A stretch of 64,000 nucleotides of DNA from Aquilaria yunnanensis (lineage: Eukaryota > Streptophyta > Magnoliopsida > Malvales > Thymelaeaceae), in the NCBI GenBank assembly GCA_039654915.1, contig CM077597.1, forward strand, positions 75,704,001 through 75,768,000. Reading direction: 5' to 3'. Below are positions 11,101 to 22,508 of this stretch, in pieces. Position numbers and translations under genes: made by a program. Each line of letters begins with the position of its first letter. The stretch's first letter is position 1. Below the pieces are notes generated by a model. The model saw only the letters and a list, made by a program, of their open reading frames with translations, searched no databases and was not told the DNA's origin.

Positions 11101-11393
11101 AAAATTTTAATTGAATTTGATTTTGAAGAGAAAAACAAAATTCTAGGAGGGGTGCCACTACAGGAGTTATTTTATTATTATTATTATTTTAATTTTTTTT
11201 TAATTTCTATGGTTATTACAGAACTTGACTGAAAAACCATTAAAGGAATTATCTAATGATCAAGATTCTTAATTTAATATTGATTCTTTAAATTGATAGG
11301 TAAAATTACAAAAATACCCTTGAGGGTAAAATGGTAATTTTTGCATTTAGAGTAATTTGGTATTCTTTTTTCTAAATTTCTAGGGTTATTACA
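8139..11393 (-). repeat. Chromovirus LTR, inverted relative to element A
   Basis: A 3.26-kb copy of the family LTR, read on the minus strand from TGTAATAACCC (11393) to GGGGCATTACA (8139). It aligns with the copies at 15533-18950 and 42913-46316. Its edge coincides with the break in element A. Flanks CCTAC and CCAAT are not a convincing target duplication, and no PPT or integrase follows it. Small ORFs inside it (for example 10164-10451) are not conserved. Confidence 0.85.
9430..9625 (-). repeat. Degenerate minisatellite inside the LTR
   Basis: Four to five spaced copies of a motif close to GGCCCTAAACATGGTACTA followed by gCGG. Equivalent blocks lie at about 16840-17035 and 44170-44365 in the other two LTR copies, so the array predates their separation. 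Confidence 0.7.
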
Positions 11394-11421
11394 CCAATAA
11401 AAGAAAAAAAGTTAGTATCAA

Positions 11422-11587
11422 TGTAACACTCCCATATCACACATGGATGAATTGTAGGAAGCTTTATGTGGATGTATAGGCTCCAATTCCATAACATAAG
11501 TGCCTAGCACTTATCCTTTTCATAAAGGATGGCACATGTGGTGTGGGTAGGTGTTCCATTGATTGGTTCTGGACATAGGTTGTTACA
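11422..11587 (+). repeat. TRIM left LTR
   Basis: TGTAACACTCCC ... GGTTGTTACA, 166 bp, with terminal TG...CA. It matches the LTRs of the minus-strand TRIM at 24066-24587. Confidence 0.9.
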
Positions 11588-11589
11588 GA

Positions 11590-11601
11590 TGGTATCAGAG
11601 C
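11590..11601 (+). other. TRIM primer-binding site
   Basis: TGGTATCAGAGC, two bases after the LTR end (spacer GA). Confidence 0.88.
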
Positions 11602-11666
11602 TGATTCAGGACCATGATGGGTGTGCACATGCATCGTCTACCGGGACTAATCCTAAATTTGATAGG

Positions 11667-11689
11667 CTACTTGGTCAGGGACTAAGTAG
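11667..11689 (+). other. Conserved hairpin in TRIM internal region
   Basis: A 10-bp stem (arms CTACTTGGTC and GACTAAGTAG, one G-U pair) closes a 3-base AGG loop. The corresponding stem in the other TRIM (24309-24331) has a T-A pair replaced by C-G. It could be an RNA structure in the TRIM transcript, such as a packaging or dimerisation signal. That role is inferred. Confidence 0.6.
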
Positions 11690-11770
11690 TCCAATTAGAG
11701 AAGTTAGTTGGTCTAGGGAATCAAGTAATCCGATTGACCCCAACGAGGACATTAGGTACATAAGGAGAAG

Positions 11771-11930
11771 AGTTACATATCCTACATGATTGAATTGTGG
11801 GAAACCTTATGTGGATGTATAGACTCTAATTCCAAAACATAAGCATTTAGCACTTATCCTTTTCATAAAGGATAGCCCATGTGGTGTGGGTAAGTGTTCC
11901 ATTGACTGGTTCTGGACTTAGGTCATTACA
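11771..11930 (+). repeat. TRIM right LTR
   Basis: About 160 bp ending GGTCATTACA and collinear with the left LTR. Its start is altered (TTACATATCC), so the first base is approximate. Confidence 0.85.
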
Positions 11931-13374
11931 ATCAAGTTTGTAGCAAAAAAATTAACTGTAGCGGCAATTAAAGGTCTGTTTGAGTGTTCTACTGCGAATA
12001 CATAACTCCAATTAAATATATAATAAAAAAATTGGGTTTCATTAAAATAATAAAATAAATTATAATATAAAGGTAAAAAATTCATTTAATATTTGTATAC
12101 CTTAATTGTTTTTATATATAAAGTGCATTTTGTATAGCTTCGAAATTTTTATATATAAATTGCATGTAATTGCCATAGATTTATTTGGACATTTGAAATA
12201 TTGTAAATATATTATAATTTTAATTAATTAAATAAAATATTAAATACTAAATTTAAAAAAATTTCAATAAATTTGTTGGAGTAATATATACTTATTCTGT
12301 CTACCAATATTGCTTTATTTGGTTTGGCATAGAGATAAAAAAAAAAAGTGAAAAAGAAGTTTGTTTTTTTTTTACTTTTACTCTTAACTTTTTATGCATA
12401 AATCAAGAAAGTTGAAAAAAGTGAATATTAAAATAATAATTTGAAAGATATTATGGAAAAGTAAGTTACTAAATATTGAAATGTTGTAAAGATTTGAAAT
12501 GACTCAAAAAGAAAAATGGTGTAAAATTGGTAGTACAGAAGGAATATATTTTATTAAGTTAAAAAAGAAAATTAGAACTTTGTTAATAGTTGATATACTC
12601 AAAATTTGTGAATAGTACCTAACCTTTAACTCACGCTTTCTTATCATCCTTAACCCATTAAATATTTTCTTTTAGCCCTAAATGTTTTAAATATTTTTAC
12701 ATTAGTCCTCAACTAAATGAAATTTATTAGCTCTAAGTAACTATGTAATATCAGGTCTTTTTGAAATTATTTTAAATTTTCTTGTAATTCATTTCCAATA
12801 AATTTTGAATTGGGTAATACTCTTCTATAGTTAAGAAAAATTTATATTATCATTTTTTTTCTTGAAATAGTAATTGTTCGCCATGTATACACTCATGTAA
12901 TAGTTTATTTTTTTTGTTAAGGAATTACTTTAAGTAGGAATCAAATCAACATATTTTTAACAATTTTAAAATGAATAGAGAGTACAGTCAAAAGATTGAG
13001 ATAAAAACAAAATGACAATGAAAATGTTATCAATAGATTGCATAATTTAGCCCGCATAAGTCTTGAATATTGAAGGAGTTTAATTTTGTAAAATATGTAA
13101 CTTAACTATAACTTTTCATCCTATAGAACCCGCAACTTTTTCCTTTATTATACTTAAGCCTCCACACAATCAAAATCTTTACCGCAGTTCTAAAATTATT
13201 ATTTATTTAAAACTTCTAAAAATTTTGAATGCTATATGTGACAAATTTAATATTGTAGGTGGTTTTATTTAACAATTTCAAACCTTATATTCTATTTAAC
13301 AATTTTTATATTTTAGATTCAAAAAGCTAATGATTAAACAAAGATTTTATATTAGTTGGCTAAAAAATTAAATG
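11931..13374. other. AT-rich non-coding DNA
   Basis: No gene is seen. About 11995-12130 resembles 24825-24975, the DNA to the right of the other TRIM. Confidence 0.5.
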
Positions 13375-14850
13375 CATTTACCATTAATGTATTAGCATAA
13401 TTTTAACTTTTTAAAGATATGTAAGCTAAGTTTTTAATAAATGTTTTGAGGTTCTATTAAAATAGAAAAAAAAATATATGCTAAGTCCACATGTGGGATA
13501 TTCAATAAGAAACTTAAGAAAAAATAGATTTCTTTTAATAAGTATGATGACAAAATATGAGCTGTGATGTCAAAGTATAGACTTGGCAAGTAAAGATTAA
13601 GTTTTTTCAAAGATATATAATTATAAGTAATTGTGCATTACTAAATGCTTAATTACCATACTCTTGATTCTTAATAAAAAATGCATTTGCCCCCAAGGTT
13701 TTAAACTTACACTTCCCCTTCATTTTATTTTATCTTTTGGGTTGATTTATAAATTATACTCACATCACTCAGGTTTGAAAATCCAGTCTTATCCATTATT
13801 CCTATAATATAATTAGTAAACCATAAAAAATTAGAATCCTTAAAATAGAAAAAAAAATCCTAGTACCTAAAAGAAAAACTAATAAATTATGATTTAAGGT
13901 TTAGTCACTTTATATCTTTACACTTTTATTATATATAGATATAAATATAGATATATATAGATATGTAGTTGTGCTTTTAATTTCTAGTAAAAATATTTAA
14001 AGTTCAAAAAGTAAATAAATTTATAACCATATTTTTAGGCATGTTTAACAATCATATAAATGAATATATTTTTTATTAAAACTAAAGAATGGAGTTAAGC
14101 TTTTTAGCAATAGCAATGGACAATTAACTATAGTTACATGTCTTTGGGAAAACTCAATGTCTGCACTTTGACATCACGGCTCATATTTGTTTCATTCTTA
14201 TTATAAAAAATTTATTTTTGCTTAAGTTTCATAGTGAATGTTTCACCTATGGACTTAGTACATGCCTTTTTTTTTATTTTTCTATTTTGAACAAAACCTC
14301 ACATCATTCAGGTTTGAAAACCTAGTCTTATCCATTATTATTATAATATAATTAGTCAACTACATAAAATAGAATCCATAAATTAGAAAAAAATTCCTAC
14401 TATTTAAAAGGAAAACTAATAATTATAATTTAAGGTTTAGTCACTTTACATCTTTACACTTTTTGTTATATATAGATATAAATATAGATATACATAGATA
14501 TGAAGTTGTGCTTTTAAGTTCTGATTAAAATATTTAAAATTCAAAAATTAAATAAATTGATAACCATATTTTTAGGCATATTTAACCATAATATAAATTA
14601 GTGTATTTTTATTAGAAGTTAAGAGTTAGGTTAAACTTGTTAGCAATGTACAGTTAGTTATAGTTCTATGCCTTTGGAAAACTCAATGTTGACTTACCAA
14701 GACTATATTTTGATATCATGGCTTATATTTGTGTCATACTTATTTTAAGAAATTTATTTTTGCTTGAGTTTCATATTAAATGTCTCACCTATGGACTTAG
14801 CTTATGTCTTTTTTTTTTCTATTTTGAAGAGAACCTTAAAACATTTATTA
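13375..14850. repeat. Cluster of an uncharacterised AT-rich repeat (R1)
   Basis: Block 13375-13640 is an inverted copy of blocks at about 14100-14290 and 14640-14850, marked by the shared segment around TGACATCA...CATATTTG and GGTTCT...AAAATAG. A further direct copy lies at 40860-41545. No coding capacity is seen. It could be part of a non-autonomous DNA transposon, but no terminal duplication was found. Confidence 0.65.
13755..14830 (+). repeat. Two tandem ~535-bp units
   Basis: Segments 13755-14290 and 14291-14830 are similar from CACATCA(C/T)TCAGGTTTGAAAA through TATATAGATATAAATATAG to CTATTTTGAA. They are clearly diverged, with many small indels. Confidence 0.75.
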
Positions 14851-15532
14851 AAAGCGTAGGCCCAATTCATTTTAACTCAAATCAACTCAATCTAAAATAA
14901 ATTATTTTTATTTTTCCATTATTTTTATCGGAACCAATTTTATTTGAAATCCATATTATTCAGGTGTAATAATCCAATGACTGTAAAAATTTTATTATTT
15001 ACTATAGAAAAAGATTTAGTTGTTAAGAATAAAAATTTGCATTAAAATATTAAAAAGGATGGCCATGTGGAAAAAATAATTCTTCTAATTGCTTAATATT
15101 TTAAAACATTGAAAAATATAAAAAGAAATTGCAACATTATTTATGTTTCCATCTTAATATTTTTACTATTAAATTAACTCAATACTTAATACTTACAACG
15201 TAAGAGTAAAACAGTCAAGTCAATTTATGTATCTTTTATTTGTGGAATTAAGTTGCACTTTTAAGTTCTAATAAAAACATTTGTTTTGATAAGTTAAAAA
15301 ATAAATAAATTGATAAAAATCTTATGTTTGATGACATTTTTTACGTTACTATAAACATAGAGGCATGTTTGTTGCAAATTTTAACTTTAATGACAATTCA
15401 TAATTTTTTTTCCACAACAGATAAAAAAATTTATGGGTTTTTTTCTTAATTTTTTTTTCCATTTAGAGCACAAATCATATTATTCCAAAATTAAGTTAAT
15501 ATGCTACCATGCAAGGATTTTCCAATGGGGAA
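14851..15532. other. AT-rich non-coding DNA
   Basis: No gene or clear repeat end is seen before the LTR at 15533. Confidence 0.45.
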
Positions 15533-18500
15533 TGTTACGCCCCCAATTTTATGAACCTTAATTTTAAAAGATATCTTAAATTCCCAGAATTATAAAGCAT
15601 TTAATTAAAAATAATTTAAGAAATATGAGGTAAAACATTTTATTTAAATTATTTTCCAAACAATGAGAGTATTAAATGAAATCAGAGTAGTTAAGTGACA
15701 ATCCCAGGAAAACTAATATGTGCATAATGTGTCAATTTAAACAAACCATATGTTTCTTTAGAAATCAAATAACACAAAGTTGAATCCTAGTCCCAGCCAG
15801 TTTTACTTTCGAGGGGCTACAGCGTACCCTCACTCAGTCTACTCTACATATTAAACCTCATTATATGGTTCAGTGTACTCTGTCTCCTCATAGTACTCAC
15901 CTAAGAAAAACATGTTAGAAGTAAGGGTGAGCACAACTTGCTCAGTAAGAGGGAAATATCAGGCCCATCACGTGGGTCTTAATATTCCCGTAACAAACAA
16001 CAACGAATAATAAACTTTAAGTTGTAGCAATTTAATTAAAGAACAATTCCATACAAAATCATAACAACAATATCAAAGTCTTACTAGCATGCTTGAACTA
16101 CCATGCATATGCATAATTCTTTTTACCGATTAAATAATATCTTATTGGTCGATCACTTAATCCAATACTTAAATGCCGTCGGACGAACCTAGGGTGGTGA
16201 GTGTGTACATCACCCACTCTTGGGATAACTCTTAGGTAGTGCCACTAGTGATGCCACCAATCCAGAGCCTCTCGGGATATCTACGCCGAGGTAAAGCCTC
16301 TCGTGATACCAGCCATAAGCATGGTCCCTCGCTAGCTATGGTCTGACAACGCACAAATCATATCTCCATACTCCATGTCAATATCAGGTCATGACTAGGG
16401 ACAGTCCGCCGCCACCCTAACATGCCTCTTGGGTTCAAATTGTCCGTTCTGAACCTCTCGTCTAAATTTACGACTTGTTAGGTCATGTAGATATGGTTCG
16501 TCATCAACCTTGCATGCCTCGTGTTTTTATCTTACTCTTCAAATCTTTTACTTAATGCAATCTTGTGTATGAAAAACATCAATCATATGCAATAACCAAT
16601 TGATGCATGACCGTAGCTCATTTTATTTTAGCTCTTTTTAGTATAGTGCCATGATTTTAGTGCATCCTATTTTTTTTATCGTGCTATCTTAGCTTAGTGT
16701 TATATGATGTCATGACAATCAATGATATCTTTTTAAGTGTATTTGTGATAAATGTTCATCTCCTTTCTCATAAATTCTTTCTAAATTGGTCATTTAGCAT
16801 TTATGCTCCAAATCCTTTATCTATTGGCCTATAGTAATTTATTACGGCCCTAACATGCCACTAACGGTTGCTTTCAATCTCATCATGTTGCTAGCGAGCT
16901 TGTGGGCCCTAAACATGGTACTAGCGGTGTTTGTCTCGTCGGCCCTAAACATGGTACTAACGATTTATTTAGGCGGTCCTAACATATTTCTAATTTAATT
17001 CTTGTTGCAAGCGGTCCTAGTATGATATTGGCGCCAAACATACATCATACATCACATCATTACAACCATGCAACCAACCAACCAAAATTACATCTCAATG
17101 GAAGAGAACTAAAATAAAATAAAATAAAATTCTAGAAAAACTAATTAATTACCCTACCCATGTTACCCATGCATTTAAAGATTTTGTTTAGCCCAATTGT
17201 TTACTTAAAATTTATTATTCAGGTTGATGCTTATTTTGGGTCTAAGAGGGCCCACGAGAACTAACCCGCTCTTCCCCTTTACCTAGTTCGGAATAATACG
17301 GTGAAATGAGTGATTTCCTAGGACGGTCCTACAAAATGTTATTAAGGAAAAAAAATTAGAAAATATGCTAAAATTTAGAAATTTTCCTAAATGGTACTTG
17401 GAAGGTTCATGTTCTCAACATCTAGACCGAAATTTTACCTAGTGAGCAAAAAGGGTTTGGGGTGTCTCCGATGGCCTCGTGCCTATTCCGGATCGTGTCG
17501 GGAGCCTTCTTGATATTGATCCTAAAAATTACAGCAGCCACACACTAAGTTATATGCTCATTTAATGGATGTAAAAACTGATCTTAGAAGGAAAAAATTT
17601 TTATTTCCATTACCGATGTGTTTTCGGGATCTCTAGCACTCTGGGAGTCCAAGAAGCACTAAATCCTCAAGTAAGGAATTTCTAGCCTTTTGTAACAACA
17701 TGGACAGCAAGGAAAAGAGAATTATTAGGGTTGTAATATTTAAAATTGGTAGCCAAAATAATTTAAAAAAAAACTATGGTGGCTTATCGAGGTTTAGGCA
17801 AGTATGAACCCGATTGCACCGGAAACGAGTACAAGAACCCAAAACTTGGATTAACAATGATCTACCACAAATTTACAGCAAAAATATAAGGCTTTAGGTG
17901 CTGGAAGAAAAGAAAAAAAAATTAAAAGAGGAATATAGAAGGATTTAGACTTACACAAACGAATTTGGAATCGTCAGTACGTGTGGGATTAGATTTTGGT
18001 GTCCAGATGGGGTTTTCCTCCAACTTAATAAAGCTAGGCAAGATTAGGCAAAAATTATTGTTCTAATAATCCAGAATAAAAATTAATTCTAGCATAAATG
18101 GCTGTACTTACACCGTTTTGATGGAGGAATAAGCGAGACAATAACCGGCGTGAAGAGGACCAAAGGATGGTGGGCTGCCTTTTTCCCAAAATCTGATTTT
18201 TTTTTTCTTTCTTATGGTGGTGAGTTGTTGAAGGAGGGGAGAATAAGAAGCGGCAGGTGGTTGTGGGAAGAAAAGATAGGTCTAATTTCTAACCCAATTC
18301 GGACTCTTGATTGCATAGAAACAAGGAATAAAAAAATGGAAGGAAAAGGAGTTATAGAACATATTAGTGTGCGTGGGGTTTAATTAAGGAAAAATGGAGA
18401 CAAGGAGATAATTAGTTTTTTTTTTTAACTCCAGGAGGTGTTGCAGCTGGATAGTTTTATAAAAAGAAATTAGGGTTGGAGGAAGAAAGAGAAAAAAAAA

Positions 18501-18950
18501 AAATTATCCTATGTTGTGGTAACACGAACCCGGTTTAAACTCTACACGCGCGTTAACTAAATTTTGGGAAACCTAAGCAAACGAATTCATAATTGAGTGA
18601 GGTAAATTTCTCTTGACTCTTTTTTACGAGAAGAATCCAATGGTGCTCCCAGATTTTCCATCCGATGCTCAGTTGGAAATGACAAAAATGCCCCTAGCCT
18701 AAAGAAAATGGCTTTGAGCTTCTGGTTTGGAATTTGACTTAATAACTACTAAAAGAATTATCTAAGGATCAAGATTCTAAATTTTATATTGATTTTCTAA
18801 ATTGGTAGGTAAAATTACAAAAATACCCTTAAGGAAAAAATGTTAATTAATTAATTTTTATTTATTTATTTTATTTACTTATTTTTTTTAATTTTTTTTA
18901 TTTAGGGTAATTTGGTAATTTTCTTTTCCTTAATTACTAGGGTTATTACA
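15533..18950 (-). repeat. 3' LTR of chromovirus B (3.4 kb)
   Basis: Read on the minus strand it runs from TGTAATAACCC (18950) to GGGGGCGTAACA (15533). It is collinear with the LTR copies at 8139-11393 and 42913-46316. The ORF at 18150-18383 lies inside and is not conserved. Confidence 0.9.
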
Positions 18951-18963
18951 GCCTCCTCCCCTT
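18951..18963 (-). other. Polypurine tract of element B
   Basis: Minus strand AAGGGGAGGAGGC lies directly upstream of the 3' LTR. It would prime plus-strand DNA synthesis. Confidence 0.8.
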
Positions 18964-19009
18964 AAAAGAAATTTGTCTCCAAATTTGAAAGAGGGTGTTG
19001 AAAAGTACC

Positions 19010-20290
19010 TTAAAGCTGTGGATACTTCTTTTGAAGCTCATCCTCAACTTCCCAGGTTGCTTCTTGCTCTCCATGATTATTCCAAATGACCTTTACCAGT
19101 TGAATGACTTTGTTGCGCAAAACTTTTTCTCTACGATCCACAATGGCCAAAGGCTCCTCGACGTAAGTCAAATCCTCACGTAACTGCAACGGCTCCCACG
19201 GAATAACATGTGCTGGATCTGGCTGATAGTTTTGAATATTACTCACGTGGAACACATTATGAATTCTAGCCAAGTTAGGTGGTAAAGCTACTTTATAAGC
19301 CACTTCTCCAACTCGTTCTAAAACTTTAAAAGTTCTAACAAAGCGCGGGGCTAAATTTCCTCTCACTCCAAAGTGTTGAACTCCCTTGGTCAGTGACACC
19401 TTTAGGAACACATGATCACCAACAGAAAACTCCAAGGGACAACGCCTCTGGTTTGCATAACTCCGTTGCCTATCTTGAGCCGCTAGTAATCGTTGTTTGA
19501 TTATTTTGACCTTATCTGAAGTTTGTTGTACCAAATCTGGTCCTAATAAAGACCTGTCGCCCACTTCTTCCCAACACACTGGAGTACGACAACTACATCC
19601 ATACAAAGCCACATATGGGGCCATCTGAATGCTGGAGTGATAGCTATTATTATAAGCAAACTCCATTAGTGGCAGGTCATTATCCCAGGAGTTTTTGTAA
19701 TTTAGTGCACAGGCTCTAAACATATCCTCAATAGTTTGTATAGTCCTCTCCGACTGCCCATCTGTCTGTGGATGATAAGCAGTGCTCATTAATGTCACGG
19801 TGCCCAACTGTTCTTGTAAAGCCTGCCAAAACTGTGATGTGAATCGTGGATCCCTATCAGAAACAATGCTCCTCAGTACTCTATGAAGATGAACTATCTC
19901 AGATATGTATAATTCAGCTAATCTAGCTACAGGCCAAGTTTTTTGGATTGCCAAAAAGTGGGCTGACTTGGTTAACCGATCAACTATAACCCATATTGCA
20001 TCATGTCGACGACGAGTAGCAGGTAGCCCTACTATGAAATCCATTGCAATGTCATCCCACTTCCATTGAGGAATCTTTAATGGTTGTAGCAATCCTCCAG
20101 GTCTCTAGTGTTCTACTTTGACCTTCTGACAAGTCAGACATCTAGATACAAACTCTGTAATATCCTTCTTCATGCCACTCCACCAAAAGCTTTTCTTCAA
20201 ATCATGGTACATCTTGGTGCCCCCCCGGGTGGATGGTCAATCGAGATGCATGTGCCACCGATAAAACATCATACTTCACCTCACTACCTT
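19010..20290 (-). pseudogene. Chromovirus B integrase with chromodomain-like tail
   Basis: The frame is intact for 360 codons from 20092 to 19010. Catalytic triad: Asp in [13 protein letters not shown], Asp in [13 protein letters not shown], Glu in [13 protein letters not shown]. The GPY/F-like module ([24 protein letters not shown]) is followed by a C-terminal block with [20 protein letters not shown] and [17 protein letters not shown], which resembles the chromodomain of Del/Tekay elements thought to guide insertion to heterochromatin. Upstream, the HHCC zinc region ([11 protein letters not shown] ... CLTCQ) is broken by an extra G in a G-run near 20221-20227 and by a TAG before RPGGLLQ. 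Confidence 0.9.
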
Positions 20291-21053
20291 GGGGAACAAC
20301 AAATCTATTTTGAAATTTTAGGATACCATCCACATCCACACCGAATCCTTTTTGCCCTAGAACTGACCAATCTCGGCATTGTGGATCCTCCTTTTGCACC
20401 TCTTTGACCCTTGCCACAAGTGTAGGCTTTATATGCAAACTGGCCATGAAAACTTGGGGTCCCTTCACTTGAACACCTAAGCTCATATGACTAAATTCCT
20501 CTAGTAGTTTCCACTTAGAAACCACCATAGCATTCAGTTTAGCACCCATTTTTCTACTCAAAGCATCAGCCACTAGGTTAGCTTTACCTAGGTAATACTG
20601 AATAGTGCAATTATAATCGGAGAGGTATTCAACCCAACGACGTTGTCGATTATTAAGTTCCCTTTGTGGCAATAGATACTGTAGGCTTTTATGATCAATG
20701 AAGACCTCAAACTCTTCTCCATAGAAATAATGTTGCCAAAGCTTTAACGCATGTATGACAGCTGCCAACTCTAGATCATGAGTTGGGTAATTAAGCTCAT
20801 GAGGCTTCAACTGCCTAGACCCATAAGCGATAAGCTCATGAGGCTTCAACTGCCTAGACCCATAAGCGATCACCTTTCCCGCCTGCATCAATACACAGCC
20901 AAGCCCCTGATGTGATGCATCTGTATAAACTGCAAAATAACTTCGCCCATTAGGAAGAGTAAGAACAGGTGCAGAGACTAACCGCTTCTTCAAGTCCTGA
21001 AAATTATTTTCACACTGCTCAGTCCACTGGAATGGTTGATCCTTCTTAGTCAG
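20291..21053 (-). pseudogene. Chromovirus B RNase H and connection
   Basis: RNase H core: [18 protein letters not shown], then [25 protein letters not shown] and DALSRKMG. A 39-bp exact tandem duplication adds 13 residues ([13 protein letters not shown] repeated). A TAG at the RT boundary (just before LTKKDQ) separates it from RT. The first residues after the duplication are normal, so the duplication is in frame. Confidence 0.85.
20793..20870 (-). repeat. Exact 39-bp tandem duplication in RNase H
   Basis: Copies at 20793-20831 and 20832-20870 are identical, so the event is young. Element A has a single copy. Confidence 0.95.
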
Positions 21054-21758
21054 TTAGGTCAAAGGGCGTGCCAGCTTCGAATAACCATCTACAAAACGTC
21101 TGTAATACCCAGCCAAGCCCAAGAAACTCCAAATCTCAGACACGGTCTTTGGTTGTTGCCAGTTCACCACAGCTTCAACCTTACTAGGATCCACTGAAAT
21201 TCCTTCCTTAGTTACCACATGGCCTAAAAAGGTGATATTGTCCAACCAGAACTCGCACTTGCTCAGCTTTGCATACAGCTTATGCTCCTTTAACGTCTGA
21301 AGTGAAATCCTCAAATGTTCTCTATGGCTTTTAGCATCTGGTGAGTAAATCAGAATATCATCTATGAAAACAATGAAAAACTGATCTAGGTATGGCTGGA
21401 ACACCTTATTCATTAGGCCCATGAAAGCTGCGGGTGCATTCATTAACCCGAAGGGCATCACAAAAAACTCATAATGCCCACAGGGAGTCCTGAATGCTGT
21501 CTTTGACACATCTCCCTCTTTGATTTTCAGTTGATAGTACCCAGACCTCAAATCGATCTTGGAGAACACTGATGATCCCCTCAACTGATCAAACAAGTCA
21601 TCAATCTGAGGTAAAGGGTACCTATTCTTTATCGTCACCAGATTCAGCTGTCGATATTCAATGCACATCTTCAAGCTGCCATCCTTCTTCTTTACGAATA
21701 AAACAGGAGCACCCCAAGGTGAAGTACTTGGACGTATGAACCCCTTTTCGAGAAGCTC
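21054..21758 (-). pseudogene. Chromovirus B reverse transcriptase
   Basis: Motifs in order: [54 protein letters not shown], the catalytic box [25 protein letters not shown] and [17 protein letters not shown]. It is an intact frame from 21674 to the TAG at its end. A TAG at 21761-21759 stands where element A has CAG and separates it from protease. Confidence 0.92.
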
Positions 21759-22414
21759 CTATAATTGACTTTTTAGTTCCGCCATTTCTGAGGGAGCCAT
21801 TCGATAAGGTGCTTGAGAGATAGGAGCCGTTCCTGGCAATAAATCAATGGCGAAGTCGATATCCCGGCTAGGTGGCATTCCAGGTAACTCCTCTGGAAAC
21901 ACTTCTGGAAATTCTTCCACAATGGGAATACCAGCTACTGATTCAGGCTTCTCTGACTCTGTCTGCACATAAGCCAAATATCCAACACCACCTTGATGAA
22001 GATATCTATTAGCTTGAAAACTAGAAATTAAGATTGGAGTGAAGCTCTTTTTATCCCCCCCAACAAACTGCACTTCTGACCCATCAGGCAAGGAGAAGGT
22101 AATTAGATTCTGATAGCAATCCACTTTAGCATGGTGACAATGTAGCCAATCCATGCCCAAAATACAATCAAATTCAGATATCCCAAGCACAAAGAGGTCA
22201 GTGTCTAAATCGCATCCTCCGACAGAAATCGAGCAAGATTGAAGTACCCTAGTAGAACTCATACTAGTGGCTGATGGTGTATAAACCACTAGTATGAAAG
22301 GAAGTTCTTTAACAGGCATGCCTAACTGATCAGCTAGTCTAGGAGATATGAAAGAATGTGTGGACCCCGAGTCTATAAGAACTCTAGCAGGGAACCCAGA
22401 AATAGAAAGAGTAC
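21759..22414 (-). pseudogene. Chromovirus B aspartic protease (after the intron)
   Basis: It starts after the acceptor CATAG at 22415. The sequence TLSISGFPARVLIDSGSTHSF contains the catalytic DSG of retroviral-type proteases, followed by ISEFDCILGMDWL and the linker to RT (EFPEVFPEELPGMPPSRDID). The frame runs to the TAG at 21761-21759. With the intron removed it continues from gag in phase. Confidence 0.88.
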
Positions 22415-22508
22415 CTATGACCAATTCAAACAATTACTAACCTAAGCATGCCACCACCATAAACTTGAATTTAAAGGCTATAATTAAAAGCTATAAATAA
22501 TAGCGTAC
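22415..22508 (-). other. Apparent gag-pol intron of element B (94 bp)
   Basis: Minus strand CAAG|GTACGCT ... GGTCATAG|GTACTC. One codon base lies upstream and two downstream, restoring VVQGTLSISGFPARV. Retained, it gives FIAFNYSL and then a stop. The same arrangement is in element A. Confidence 0.68.

Larger units (their letters stand above)
11422..11930 (+). mobile_element. TRIM (miniature LTR retrotransposon), plus strand
   Basis: Two ~165-bp direct repeats flank ~180 bp that begin with a tRNA-Met type PBS and end with a purine-rich tract (AAGGAGAAGAG). The element is flanked by a perfect 5-bp target duplication, ATCAA (11417-11421 and 11931-11935). It encodes nothing recognisable; the 86-codon ORF across it is not convincing. 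It must depend on proteins of an autonomous LTR element. Confidence 0.92.

Noticed and set aside
8134..11398. Simple solo-LTR insertion into element A
   Set aside because: Flanks CCTAC and CCAAT match at only three of five bases, and element A does not resume after the LTR.
11529..11789. 86-codon ORF across the plus-strand TRIM
   Set aside because: It starts in one LTR and ends in the other. The counterpart in the other TRIM has a different frame and length.
18150..18383. 77-codon ORF in the B LTR
   Set aside because: Not kept in the other LTR copies and sense opposite to the element.
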